Shown: piece after piece, positions 33,274-45,392 of the stretch
Position numbering within the stretch: position 1 is the stretch's first letter
Layout: every line of letters starts with the position of its first letter
Origin: Zingiber officinale
Lineage: Eukaryota > Streptophyta > Magnoliopsida > Zingiberales > Zingiberaceae
DNA length: 64,000 bases
Reading direction: 5' to 3'
Assembly: GCF_018446385.1 (NCBI RefSeq)
Contig: NC_056002.1
Location: 34,582,063-34,646,062 of the forward strand
Translations under genes and position numbers: made by a program
The notes under the pieces: model-generated
Databases searched by the model: none
Told to the model about the DNA's origin: nothing
The model's input: only the letters and a program-made list of their open reading frames with translations

Positions 33274-35939
33274 TGTTGGTTGCTACTCGGAAAACCTAGA
33301 GGTTCCACTGTACAAAAATTTTGTACAAAGGTCTGAACCTTTTCCTAGCTATCATGTGTTCTTTTAAATTAAATTTTGGATCGCCTGCGGAACTTAACAC
33401 GTTTGATCCAAAACTTAATCTATTTGTTCTTTTAGGTTTTGACTTGGATCTCCTGCGGAACTTAACACGTTCGACCCAAATCACCTTAAGTTATTAATTC
33501 CATTAAATATTAATTTCCATAATTGGTTCCCAGTACTGACGTGGCGAGGCACACGACCTTCTTGGATATGGGAGCAACCACCACCGACTAGACAAAACCT
33601 TTTATAGAAATCTAATATTTAATTTCCTAAAATAACTTTAGGTTAACCAAAAAGAACAATCAAATCACAAGGAAAAATAAAATAAAAGAACACAACTTCG
33701 AAAAGCATATTCGAAATACTAGAATCGTAAGCCTCTTGTATTTGGTATTATTTCCATAAATAACTAGCTTGATGCGGAAAGAAAAATTACTAGTTATACC
33801 TTTTAGAAAGACCTCTTGATCTTCTACCGTATTCCTCTTCTAACCTCGGACGTTGTGTGGGCAACGATCTTCCGAGATGAGAACCACCAAGTACCTTCTT
33901 CTTCCTTGCAAGTTTCGGCCATCAAAACATCTTCTAGGATGAAGAGGTTCGGCCACCACCACCATGCTCCAAGGGATGCTAGAAACGAGGCTTGCTTTCT
34001 CTCCTTCTTCTCCTTCCTTGATCCGGCCACTAACAAAAGCTCCATCAAGAGATAAGTTTCTGCCAACAAGAGGAGAGGAGAGAAATAGGGCCGGCCACAC
34101 CAAAGAAGAAAAGAGAGGAAGAAAAAGAATAGAGTTGTTCACCATGAAGCCTCCTCTATCCCCTCTTTTATAATCCTTGGTCTTGGCAAATAAGGAAAAA
34201 TTAATAAAACCTTCCTTAATTCTTTTGCCATGAAAAAGAAAAATTAATTAATTAAAAATTAATTTCCTTTTTCCAACTTATTTGGCCGGCCACCTACAAT
34301 CCACAAATCAAGGAAAGTTTTAGCAAAAATTAAAACCTCCTAATTTGTTTCTAGAAATTTATAAAAATTTCTCTAATAATTTTATCCCTTCATGATTGGT
34401 TAATAAAAAGGAAATTTTATAAATTAAAATTTTCTTTTAAACATGTGGATAAAAAGAAAGTTATCTCTAAAAATTAAAATCTCTTTTAATCTACAAATAA
34501 GGAAAGATATCAAATCTTTTCTTAATCTTTTGTAGAAACTTATAAAAGAGAATATTTAATTTTAAACTCTCTTTTAAATCATGAACATGATTAAAAAGGA
34601 AAGTTTTCTTAAAATTTAAAATCCCCTTTAATCAACAAATAAGGAAAGATTTCAAATTTTAAACTCTCTTTTAAACATGTTAGATGATTTACAAATAATG
34701 AAAGTTTTACCAAAAATTAAAACCATCCTTTTAAACTACAAATAAGGAAAGAGATTAATCTCTTCTCTTAATCTTTTGTAGAAAGTTATAAAAGGAAATT
34801 TTTAATTTTTAAACTTTCTTTTAAAATCATGATATCCACATAAGAAATAATTTTAATAAAAATCCTTTTAATATTCTAGTGGTCGGCCACCTAAGCTTGG
34901 GACCCAAGCTTTGGCCGACCACCAACATGGCTCATCCATTGGTCTTGGCCGGCCCTAGCTTGGGTTCCAAGCTAGCTTGGCCGACCCCATTGGATGGGTA
35001 AAAGGTGGGTATGCGGTGGGTATAAATCTCTATATACTAGAGGCTACGATAGGGACCGAGAGGAGGAATTGGTTTTGGTCTCCCGATGAAATTAAGCATC
35101 TCGCCCCGAACACACAACTTAATTTCATCAATAATAATTCATTCCACTAAAGAACTATTATTGAACTACCGCACCAATCCCAAATTACATTTTGGGCTCC
35201 TTCTTATTATGAGTGTGTTAGTCTCCCTGTGTTTAAGATAACAAATGTCCACTAATTAAGTAAGTTACTGACAACTCATTTAATTAATATCTAGCTCCAA
35301 GAGTAGTACCACTCAACTTCATCATCATGTCGGACTAAGTCCACCTGCAGGGTTTAACATGACAATCCTTATGAGCTCCTCTTGGGGACATTCTCAACCT
35401 AGATCACTAGGACACAGTTTCCTTCTATAATCAACAACACACACTATAAATGATATTATTTCCCAACTTATCGGGCTTATTGATTCATCGAACTAAATCT
35501 CACCCATTGATAAATTAAAGAAATAAATATCAAATATATGTGCTTGTTATTATATTAGGATTAAGAGCACACACTTCCATAATAACTGAGGTCTTTGTTT
35601 CTTTATAAAATCAGTATAAAAGAAACGACCTCTAATGGTCCTACTCAATACACTCTAAGTGTACTAGTGTAATTATATAGTTAAGATAAACTAATACCTA
35701 ATTACACTACGACCTTCCAATGGTTTGTTCCTTTCCATTATAGTCGTGAGCTACTGTTTATAATTTATAAGGTACTGATAACATGATCCTCTGTGTGTGA
35801 CACCACACACCATGTTATCTACAATATAAATTAATTGAACAACTACATTTATCATAAATGTAGACATTTGACCAATGTGATTCTTATTTCTAGATAAATG
35901 TTTATACCAAAAGCTAGGCTTTTAGTATACACTCTAACA
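33274..35939 (-). repeat. 5' LTR of the Copia element (right copy)
   Basis: 2666 bp, collinear with 26083-28758 at an offset of 7191. The primer-binding site abuts its left edge. Confidence 0.9.
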
Positions 35940-36988
35940 CAAGCAGCATCAACCTCAGAACATGAAGTGGTTGATCGGGAAGAAGATCACTTTTTCGCAG
36001 AGCAAAAAGAATAGTGACTGTCACAATCGAGCGGTGGCTCTAAACCCTAGTATGTTTGATCGGGAAGAAGAGTTGCAGAACATATTAATTGTCTAGTTAA
36101 TCGGACTTGTAGCCTCCTTCGACTAGACTTGAGGGGAAAACTTGTGATATGGTGATAAAGAGGGACCCCACCAAAGATGGATCAAAGCAGGGAAGAGCAG
36201 CTGACGTGGAGGTCAAAGTCAAAACAGTCAAAAGTCTAGGTCCATAGATCAGGTAAAGTTGGTCGAACGAGTCTCTAATGCTAGTCAGACATGACCGCTC
36301 GGATGACCATCCTCTGAAAGCTTGCGACTGGAGTTAAAAGACAAACAGTAAATCTCCCGGACCACTGTCCCTACCAATCGGACGACATGTTTGGTCGAAT
36401 AAAAGGTAGCCCTCCAACAACAAGAAAGCCGAGTGAAAGAAAATAACTCTGTTCAGTACGACCGAGCTGAGACTTCCCTACCGAGCAGCCTTCGGTCGAC
36501 CTATACTGGGACCCACCTACATATCTTATCATACCCTTTTGAAAGTTTGTACTATTGACAACAGAGCATATCCAACAGGCAAATCGTACTTTAGAAGCTT
36601 TCAGCCTGTCACGTAAGAGATTTGTGTGCTCGCTTAAGAAAAGGTGTCAAGAATACTTTTTGATTTGTCCTTTCCTAGGACACTTTGGAAAATATACATA
36701 TGCTTTGAGATGCATGCACAGATGCTACAATGACACTATAAAAGAAGGTTTCCATTTACAGACAGAGGTATGTGATATATTATTATTCTACACACTCTAG
36801 CTCTTATTCATACTGTTCTTCTCCACTAATCCAAGGATTGACTTGAATGTTGGAGGGTCAACACTGGGAACCCCTTCCCAGCCCAACACTAACTCTCTTA
36901 GTTTTGCAGGACATCGAGGAATCTCTATCAAGTCAACCATAAAGCCACGTTCCTAGTCTACCATTTTCTTTGCTTTCGGGCAGGATCA

Positions 36989-39324
36989 ATCCCTATGGAA
37001 GAAGAAGAAGTGGAAGCAAACAAGGAGAATGTTCCAAGAGGCTTAGGGGATGACGACGCCAAAAAGTTTCTTGTCAATGGGGAACAAGAAACTAAGTTAA
37101 GATGATAAACCCTTGGGACACCCCCTTTATATAGGAATCCAATTCATTATCAACTTATAGATAATAACAGATCGGATTAAAGGGTTATACACATTAAACT
37201 CGCATCTAATAATCTGAAATCTAATAACCTTAAGTTAGATCACTTGATGGGTTTCAGTATCACAAGTTTCTTAAATTTAAGCTCACCTTAAGAGAAATTA
37301 AATCCAACATTTCTTACATACTATCTGAACAATTTGCTAGAACTTATCGAAAAATTCAATGTTTTTCCTCTTCCATCTGTGATTGTGTTTCCTCATTGCT
37401 ATCTTTCTGATAGACCACCTTATTGTTCTACTTTCCAACTAGCAGATTTTGTTTTCATGCTAACTGCATAATCTTATCGTTCTACTTTAATTAGTTTTAG
37501 ACATAGAAACTCAGAAATATAGTCACGTTTTGCAAAAAGTCCATCTGATTTCATCGTAAACTATAGAACTTCTTCAGTGGTCAAGAATTCAAAAAGGCAT
37601 AAATGGAATGTAATGGCTTGTTGGTGTCTGAATAACTTCTTCAGAGATGGTTGTAAGGGATGACGATCGGTTCTAATTGTTTAACAAGATTCTTCAGTTG
37701 TCTCTGGAAATTATTTTTGCTTCGAGAATAGATGGATTGAATGTTAAGTTAGAAATTGGAAGGTGTCTATAGTTCTAGGTTAGCTAGCTAGCTTGTTTCA
37801 CATACTTGTATCAATACTTGAACTTTGCTTTGTAATTGAAACATGTGGTTGTATCCAGGAACAGATCCCAAAATTTGAAATGGACTGGGAATTGGTTGAG
37901 TTTTCCAAGGACATGGAAGAGGTCCGAGTTCACTTTGTGCAATCAAGTTACCATTTCATTTTTTTATAGTTTACTGAATTTTAAATTTTAATTAAATGAT
38001 TTTTTTATTATTTATGAAATTGTTAAGTTAATTTACTAATAGTAATTTATAATTCCTAGATATTGAAAATTTGGGGGTCATTTTAAAATGTATGATGGCT
38101 GACATTGTTAGAAAGTGTGTTGTTGAGCATCTCACGAGAGATCTTAATCTACAGTTGCTTGCCTTCGGTGTTGATGTAAGGGTATGCTGATGTGGATGAC
38201 ACATCAATCTCGTTGTGGCAGCCATGACCGATAATGATCATATTGACGACTACATCTCCGAGGGTGAGGGCCTGACCACAAGTGACAACAGTGAAAGAGC
38301 ATGGGGATGAATAAACAAGGCAGAGGAGGGAGGCAATATTGTCGGGGGAGGATGAGCGGAGGACGACGACGAGAGGAGTGGGGGGGGTGCGAGTGAGATA
38401 GAGAATTGGACCACGATCTCGGAGTCAAAGATAAGGAGGGTAAAGACAAGGGCTACCGTCCATGGCCAGAGTTGTGTAGTAGATAATGAAATATTAAGCA
38501 TGCATGTTATAAGTTTAGTCTGAGTGGATAGGAAAAAGAAAACAAACCACATTTATAATTATAATAAAAAAAATAATTAAACAAATATATAGTTGAATTA
38601 AAAATAAAATTATAAGATGAAAAAATGGATTTGTCAAAATACCGAGAATGCAGAGATACAATAAATTTATGAACCATGTCTCTATCTTACATGTAAATTA
38701 ATTTTTTTTTGAATTAATAAAAAAAATTGAAAACAATGCAACATATGCAAAGATTTTTTTTCCTTCTTTTGACTATGATATTTACTTTGATAGTTGAGAA
38801 TTATTAATTTTTGGTTTATTTTCTTCTTTACTTGGTACATACATGGAGCCACTCAAGCTAGACTACAACCCAAAATAGCCCTTGACTGACTCATCTCTAG
38901 TTGTATCATCTATTATCACAACCCTAGTTTATGAATTCCATAACTTTAAACATCATAGAAAAGACAACAAAATGCTACCAAACATCAACTTCTCATTTGC
39001 CTCTTTCTCTCATGATATGTTCATCTATTAATTTTTTCAATTGATACCAGACATTTAGCTTACGACTAATCTAGTCGGATATGTTCATCTCCCATAAAAC
39101 TACCTATAGAATTTTATTATTTTTATATATGTTATAAAAGAGGGATGCTCTTTTGAGGAGATAACAATAACAATGGGCTAAATGTACACTATTTAAAGCT
39201 AATTTAGGCCCACTCACTTAAATCGTTATTTGGGCCCAATTAAAAGCCCATGTGTTATGATTTGTTCGGGCCAACAGCTAAAGGCCTCCAGTCACCTCTC
39301 CGCAAAGAGGCGGCCGAAGGAGAG
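36989..39324. other. Intergenic; possible gene-fragment pieces, no intact gene
   Basis: Just right of the Tat relic an ATG at 36995 opens a short acidic frame (MEEEEVEANKENVPRGLGDD...) that stops within about 40 codons, near a TATATAGG at about 37124. At 37859-37921 an exon-like stretch preceded by a good acceptor (TATCCAG) reads EQIPKFEMDWELVEFSKDME. They may be remnants of one host gene, but I cannot name it. The rest is AT-rich with no domain. The bL25 promoter lies in the last few hundred bases. Confidence 0.3.
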
Positions 39325-42300
39325 ATGGCGCGGTGGCGGAGAGCCGGAGCAGGGTTTCTCCAGGCGGCGTCAACGCCGCTGTGGCAGGGGGATGCTACCC
39401 ACGAATACCACCTAACGATCCAGGCCGTCCTGAGGGAGTATACCGGGAGCCGTTACGCCGCCAAGCAGCGAGCCGCCGGCCTGATTCCCGCGGCGGTCCT
39501 CACCCGGCGCCACGGCAGTGACGACATCTCTAACACTCAGCTCCTCACCACCGACGAAAATCAAATCCGTGAGATTCTCGATCGGTCACCCTTCTTTTGC
39601 TCCACTCCCATCAAGCTCCAAGTCCGCGCCAGACCTGACTCCACCGTTGTCCTTCGATCCGGCACTGTTCTACCTATCCAGGCACGGACTCAAAAACTCT
39701 AGAATCCTATTTAGGGCCTCTTTGTTCTCTGCTTTTCATTTTTAGGTTGAGATCCTGGTTGGTGTTGAATTGTAGGTCCATAAGAGCCAGGAGACGGGGC
39801 AAATAATGAACTTGATGTTTGAATGGGCGGATGAAGGCTCGGTGTTGAAGGTTGACGTGCCTGTTATCTTCAAGGGAGAGGATGCCTGCCCTGGATTGAA
39901 AAAAGGTTTGAGCTTTCTCTGGTAATTCTAGGTCTTCTCAGGCCATTTTTCTGCGCTTAGTTGTTTTTTACTTGACATTTCTTGATGGATCTGTTAGGAA
40001 CAGTAACTGCAGCCACCACTGATTTATCGTTAGGTTTCATTTAAAACATATAAATTGTTATAAAATTTCTCCCCAATTAGATATGTCCAAATAATGTAAT
40101 TGTTATTCATGCTCAAAGTTTGGAAACATCGTAATTGTTATAACAACATCATAATTGTTAATTATGCACAAAGTTTGGAAACATTTTCGCTAGTTGGGGT
40201 TTAACTTGTAGTGGCTAGACCACTATGAGTATACTTTCCTTTAAAGTAAACACTATTTCCTTGCTGATCTGTTAATGATTTGAGAACAAGATTGTATGAA
40301 TCTGAAATGTTGTTTATGATTGAGGATTCGGTCACAAAACAATAAAACGATAACTAACTCAGACAGTATAGGTGTTTCAGCTCAAGATCAATTAACTTGA
40401 CAAGATCAAGACTGAAGTAAATACAGTTAGCATGAACGAAGAGCAATAAAGGTTATTTTGAGCTTGTTCTAGCTTTTCCTGGATCTGTTCTCATTAATTG
40501 TCTCATGAAAAAGATATGTGGTTTGAATCATAGTTGTCAAAAACTGCTATTCCGTATCAGAATCAGGTTGTCCGAAAAATGCAAGTATTGACCTTATAGG
40601 ATTGTTAGGACTGATGGAATCTGAATCATTGGGAAAATAAAAAAGTGAAAAATTAAATAATTTAACATAAAAAGATGATAAATGATGTTCAATCATATTA
40701 AAAATGCATATCAGGTAACATAATAACACAATATAATAATAAAATTGATTAATTAGATTAGATATATTATTAATAATTTCATGCTATTGTTATTATTAGT
40801 TGAACCATATCATATTACTAATGCCATTATATTATTAAATCCAACATATATGTTTTAGATTATTTGTGGATATTAAGTCATACTTATCAATATAGAATCA
40901 ATAGTAACCATCATCCCATTTATTAATATAAGGTTATTAAATAATATTAGATAATACCATATTAGGGTGATGAAGTGAGGGATTCAAGCTAGAATTCACA
41001 AGAGCAACAAAGATATCTTCTTCTCTTGCATCCCTTTTCTGGTAATCAATTTAAGATTGGGAAAGAGTTGGCTAAGAATGGTTAAGCTTATCAAAGACCA
41101 ATTTAGTCTGACAATCTATTTCATCATTCTCATTCATGATTTTATGTGCTTTCAATCAATTTAATTTACTTTTTCATGGAGTTAATCTTTTTAAGGTAAC
41201 TTCTTTGAATCTCTGCTTCCTCAATACTTTACCATCAATCTATATGAGATAAATGGATTGGATTTTGCCTATACTGATCCGACTCGGGCAATCTATATCT
41301 GGTATCAACTGATTTTGGCAACTATGGCGTGGATATTGATTCATGAAGCTAATGGATACTGACTTGAACATTTAACGCTAGTTAATGATTACTTGTTGAT
41401 TGATTCGAACCTATATACAATTTGTAAGGTTAAGATCCAAAGATCCTACCATTGTGATAAGAGTTATTAGGTTAATAGGATCAGTAATATAGTGCATTTA
41501 GTTTCACAATGGTATTTTATCGTAAAATTTTGTCATGAGTCCTATACAAGATGTTAAAAGGTGTATATAGGTGGCATTTGATTAACACACATGCATTATG
41601 TAAGGACATAAGCAATGTATTATCATAAATACTTAAAAAAAAATACATCAAGAAAAAAATTTAATATACACATAATAAAATATATTTATTGACACATTCA
41701 ATTCAAACTCTCAATCATATAATGCAACAATTTAAAATTGATCCAAATAACAATTTTTAAACTATCCTTAGAAACTGCATATTCCATTTAACCTTCTATA
41801 TTGTATACATACTTTATAGTTAGACATTGATTTTCAAAAGAAATCATAGGCAGGAAATGAGCCTGTGTTACAACTAAAAGAATTTAGTTCTTGCAATCAA
41901 GGATCATCTCTAACATTTTATGAATTCGAATGCACATCAGAGAAGGTGCTATGACAACTTGCTCTTTGAATAGGTTATCACATTTACCCTTTCTAGTGGT
42001 ATATGCTGAGCATTTAAATGTGTAGTTGAACCACAGTTATACAATTGAACCACATAACTAACTAGAGTGATGACTGTAATCTAAGAGTCAGTCTGTTTCA
42101 TATAGCTGTGCTTTCTTTTTTCTAAGCTACTTGGCTACCGATCCCTAACATTTCATTCAGTATTTTTGTAGGTGGTTATCTTCATAAGATAATAGTCAGC
42201 CTACCGTACCTCTGTCCTTCGGAACACATTCCTCAAAAAATCGAGGTGAACCTAACACATCTGGACATTGGAGATGTAGTTCTAGTGCGCGACATTGCAG

Positions 42301-42380
42301 TCCATCCTTCGCTGAAGCTGCTGAGTGAAATCAACGACAAGCCAATCTGTAAGATCATAGCAACGAAACCGGATGAGTGA
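39325..42380 (+). CDS. bL25-type ribosomal protein, probably mitochondrial (3 exons)
   Basis: Exons 39325-39681, 39776-39905 and 42172-42380 give 231 residues. The start (MARWRRAGAGFLQAASTPLW) is basic with no early acidic residue, like an organelle presequence. It is followed by the bL25 core (EYTGSRYAAKQRAAGLIPAA, then the beta-barrel to VLPIQ|VHKSQETGQIMNL). The third exon encodes the TL5/CTC-type extension (GGYLHKIIVSLPYLCPSEHI...HLDIGDVVLVRDIAVHPSLK). bL25 binds 5S rRNA in the large subunit; plant nuclear copies of this long form are usually annotated as ribosomal L25/Gln-tRNA synthetase anticodon-binding-domain proteins. Intron 1 appears to use a GC donor (CAG|GCACGG). Intron 2 is 2.27 kb with no recognised insertion. 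A poly(A) signal AATAAA is at 42585, just before a MITE. Confidence 0.9.
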
Positions 42381-42594
42381 AAAACTAAGATTGGAAGAAA
42401 GGATTCTGAAATGGCAGCAGATGGAGAAGCCTAAAGAATGATACATGTTTGCCTACATATCTGTGATCTATTCATTCTCAGTTCGAGAACTTGTAATCTA
42501 CTATCGAAGGGTCCCCAAGGTTAGTGTGGTGGAAGAAATGAAATCTTCCTGTTTCTTGTGTTATAATTATTTTTTATCATCAATAATAAACTTA

Positions 42595-42805
42595 GGTGAC
42601 GTTTGGTTAAATAGCTGAAATGACTATGGATATGAGTTTGATAGTAAAGTGAAATGAAATTAGGAATAAGAATGAAACCCACCTAGTTATATGGATTTGA
42701 TTGATTCTCATAAATCTAGAAATCATTCCTAAATTTATAATCCAGATATTATCTTTTACTATCATTCTATTCCCTCTTTTCTAAATCCACCAACCAAATA
42801 TCCCC
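42595..42805. mobile_element. Tourist-like MITE at the 3' end of the bL25 gene
   Basis: 211 bp flanked by TTA (42592-42594, 42806-42808). The inverted ends read GGTGACGTTTGGTTAAATAG and the reverse complement of CACCAACCAAATATCCCC. The AT-rich interior has no coding capacity. It lies a few bases after the AATAAA signal of the bL25 gene. Confidence 0.7.
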
Positions 42806-42808
42806 TTA

Positions 42809-45320
42809 ATTTTTGTAGTTGATCATTGAATCTTCTGTTTTTTCAATCATATTTTCTGTAGATTTATTCAGTTATTCTAACAATTGTGGAATAACTCATA
42901 ATGCATTGAACCTGAGTTCCATTTATTTTATGGTTATTGGATCAAGGGTCAGAAACAACTTTATTAATACTCAATAAAAAATTAGAGGTTGAGTAATGAA
43001 TTTTTTTAATGCTTCTCTAAAAGAGTAGCAATAAGAATACTATACTACTTGGGGTTTGATATGGTGTCGGATCACGTGTCCAACTCCCGTGTCCTACTGG
43101 GCGTGTGGGTATCCGGAAGTGATTTACTGGGCGTGTGGGGCATCCGGAAATGATTCGAGCGCCAAGATGTATGTGAGAGTCACGGATTAAGTCACAAACA
43201 GAACTCAGACATTAAATCAGCCCTCACTATGCTTGCTATCCAACTTCTCATAATTTTTTTTTAGATTAATTATTGTCCTAGTATCTTATCTAATTTACCA
43301 TTAGTTACCATTAGTGATGGATGAAGCTCCTAATTGAACTAAATAAAAATATCTATAATTTAATATGAAAATGATGATCACAGCTAATAATATGAATAGG
43401 TTCAACTTGCCTCTAAAATTCAAACGGTTTTTAATTAAAAATTTATAATTACCAAGTGACTTGAATCTAGTTCAATCAATTGCAAAAATATAATATAAGA
43501 ATTAAAGAAAAATTACATGATATATTGAAATATGCTTAACTCCACTTAAATAATAAAGTCAATTTGATAATCTTCAAATATTAATCAATAGAGACACCAC
43601 ATATTTTGTTGTTTTTTTTCTATAAATTTTTCTAGTCTAATTGAAAGGTCAATCCAATTATAAATTCTCTGTATTAATTAATTATATGTCTCAATCTTCC
43701 AATTCTTGTGGCTTTAATTGTATGCATCTAATTAAAAAATTAATGTCTTCTATTCTTGCCATCATAAATAAGTAGCCAATAATTTTAATTAAAAAATAAA
43801 TAAAACCAAATTAAGTCAACGGACTTTTTAATGCATTGTGTCCTATATCAAATTAAGTATGTTACTATTGTTATTATTTTTTAAATTATAGATTCAACAA
43901 ATTTACTAAATCAATTTCAAAATAATTAAACAATTCAGGCTAAAGCTCGATCAACTCAAAAATGTGTGTTTTTTTCAATGTTTGTTTACATGAGAGGAGA
44001 GGATTGGAGTAAAGCATAAATACAAAATAGGAGAATGAGTAAAGTTTTATTTCACCCTCTTAAATTCACAGGTCTTAACTGTAGCGCATTGTGAAATTAA
44101 TTTCTTTAAATAGAAAGACAACTTTAGAATATTAATTGTAAAATGATGGGTCATTTGTATTTTTAAATTTATCCTTATGATTGTCATCTTTTTCTAAAAA
44201 AAAATGATTTTTCCCTCAAAATTTTGGTGTAGTAATTAGGCACTCCCATAATTAGCGGGATATTTATTATTCGAATTTCAACTATGACACACTGTAAGAT
44301 ATTTTTCTCAAATGAAATGACAAACCTAAGAAGTTGACTGCTCTGAACAAATAATCATGAGTACTTCCCAATTTACGTAGTGGACGGAATGTCTCAAAAT
44401 TAATCATCTCGCGAGAACTAGATATCCAATTATATATAAAAAATAAATTATTTTTAACCCTCCGACATGGTACAACAAAAACATTAGCAGACTCGCAATG
44501 TATTCAGCAGACTCACAATATCTACAACATTGCTAGAGAAAGATGCCTAATTTAGTAGATTTTCTCATTCCACTCCAGCTCACTTTCACCTCTCCTTATT
44601 CCCTTCTTTCCTATCTACTCCCTTCCATCTAACTAAAGCCTTTTTATCTAGCAAAAATAGACATTCAATTCTTGAATTCCAAGGCTAGAAAAACCATAAA
44701 CTAATACTTTCATTAAATCAAGGACTAAGTAAACACTAAGTACATGTAAACAAATTCTATCAAATGCTACCAAACAAGATGACAAAAAAAAAAAAAAATC
44801 AAGACAAAACTACCATAAATTATTTATAATAAAGATTGACTTCCACACCAGTCATAAAATACAATATCCTCTTATTTTTTAAAAAAAGAATAATAAAAGA
44901 AAGTTTAATACTATGTTCCACACTCCAACAAAAAAGCATACAAAGGAGTTCATAGTTGATTTCTTTTTTCCATAGAACAATATACTGAAGAATCAGAAAG
45001 AACTCATTCTCTTGACAAAGACTTCACACGCTTCTTGGAAAATCTCTAAGATCATGCTTCCCTCTTTCTCCTCTACTGCCTTTATTTTAATCAAATTATA
45101 CACCTACTTCATTCTTCCATTTCCATGCAAAACTCATGATAAACTTCCACACCAATCATTTGCATCCTCAGTCATTGTCAGCACCTCCCACATGTTTACA
45201 TAATCAAATTTTTGTACCCAAATTATCAACAAAGTCAATGGATGCGTTTGTCAAACCGCAAATAATTAAGAGTGCTTAATATGGTCAACTCCATCTCACT
45301 TGCACATGCTCTCCTCCTGC
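42809..45320. other. AT-rich intergenic DNA and bHLH upstream region
   Basis: No domain-bearing open frame. A GC-richer patch with GGGCGTGTGGG repeated twice (about 43098-43140) stands out but matches nothing I recognise. Bases from about 44500 are the probable promoter of the RSL gene. Confidence 0.45.
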
Positions 45321-45323
45321 TTT

Positions 45324-45330
45324 GTATAAG
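45324..45330 (+). promoter_or_regulatory. Probable TATA box of the bHLH gene
   Basis: GTATAAG sits 69 bases upstream of the ATG at 45393, which leaves a leader of roughly 35-40 bases. Confidence 0.45.
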
Positions 45331-45392
45331 AACCCCCATCCCCGCAACACATTGCAGCACACTCCATCTCTCCATTTGAGTGAGTCGAAGAA

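Larger units (their letters stand above)
26083..35939 (-). mobile_element. Copia LTR retrotransposon with 2.67-kb LTRs, recent insertion, decayed interior
   Basis: LTRs are 26083-28758 and 33274-35939, flanked by the perfect duplication CAAGC (26078-26082, 35940-35944). The minus strand has TGGTATCAGAG (initiator-Met tRNA primer site, 33261-33271) next to the right LTR and a purine tract (AAGTGGGAGAT) by the left LTR, so it reads right to left. The 4.5-kb interior holds Copia remains on the minus strand: an RNase H stretch at 29192-29437 (SRYQSNPRQGHWTAVKHILK, STSGFCVYF) and a reverse-transcriptase stretch near 29740-29810. The interior is clearly broken in many places, whereas the LTRs differ by only about a dozen small changes in 2.67 kb, suggesting insertion on the order of 0.1-0.2 million years ago. 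Confidence 0.9.
24835..36988 (+). mobile_element. Old Tat-lineage Gypsy relic, split by a Copia insertion
   Basis: A minus-strand accessory-gene fragment at 24958-25491 matches the antisense gene of the first Tat element, so this element's sense strand is plus. The expected 3' LTR region follows. It runs up to the Copia insertion at 26083, resumes at 35945, and probably ends at GGATCA (36983-36988), the same terminal hexamer as the first element's LTRs. The LTR start may be one of two TGATCGGGAAGAAG sites (about 35972 or 36058). gag-pol is not visible. It is heavily broken and clearly older than the element at 557-7789. Limits are approximate. Confidence 0.5.
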
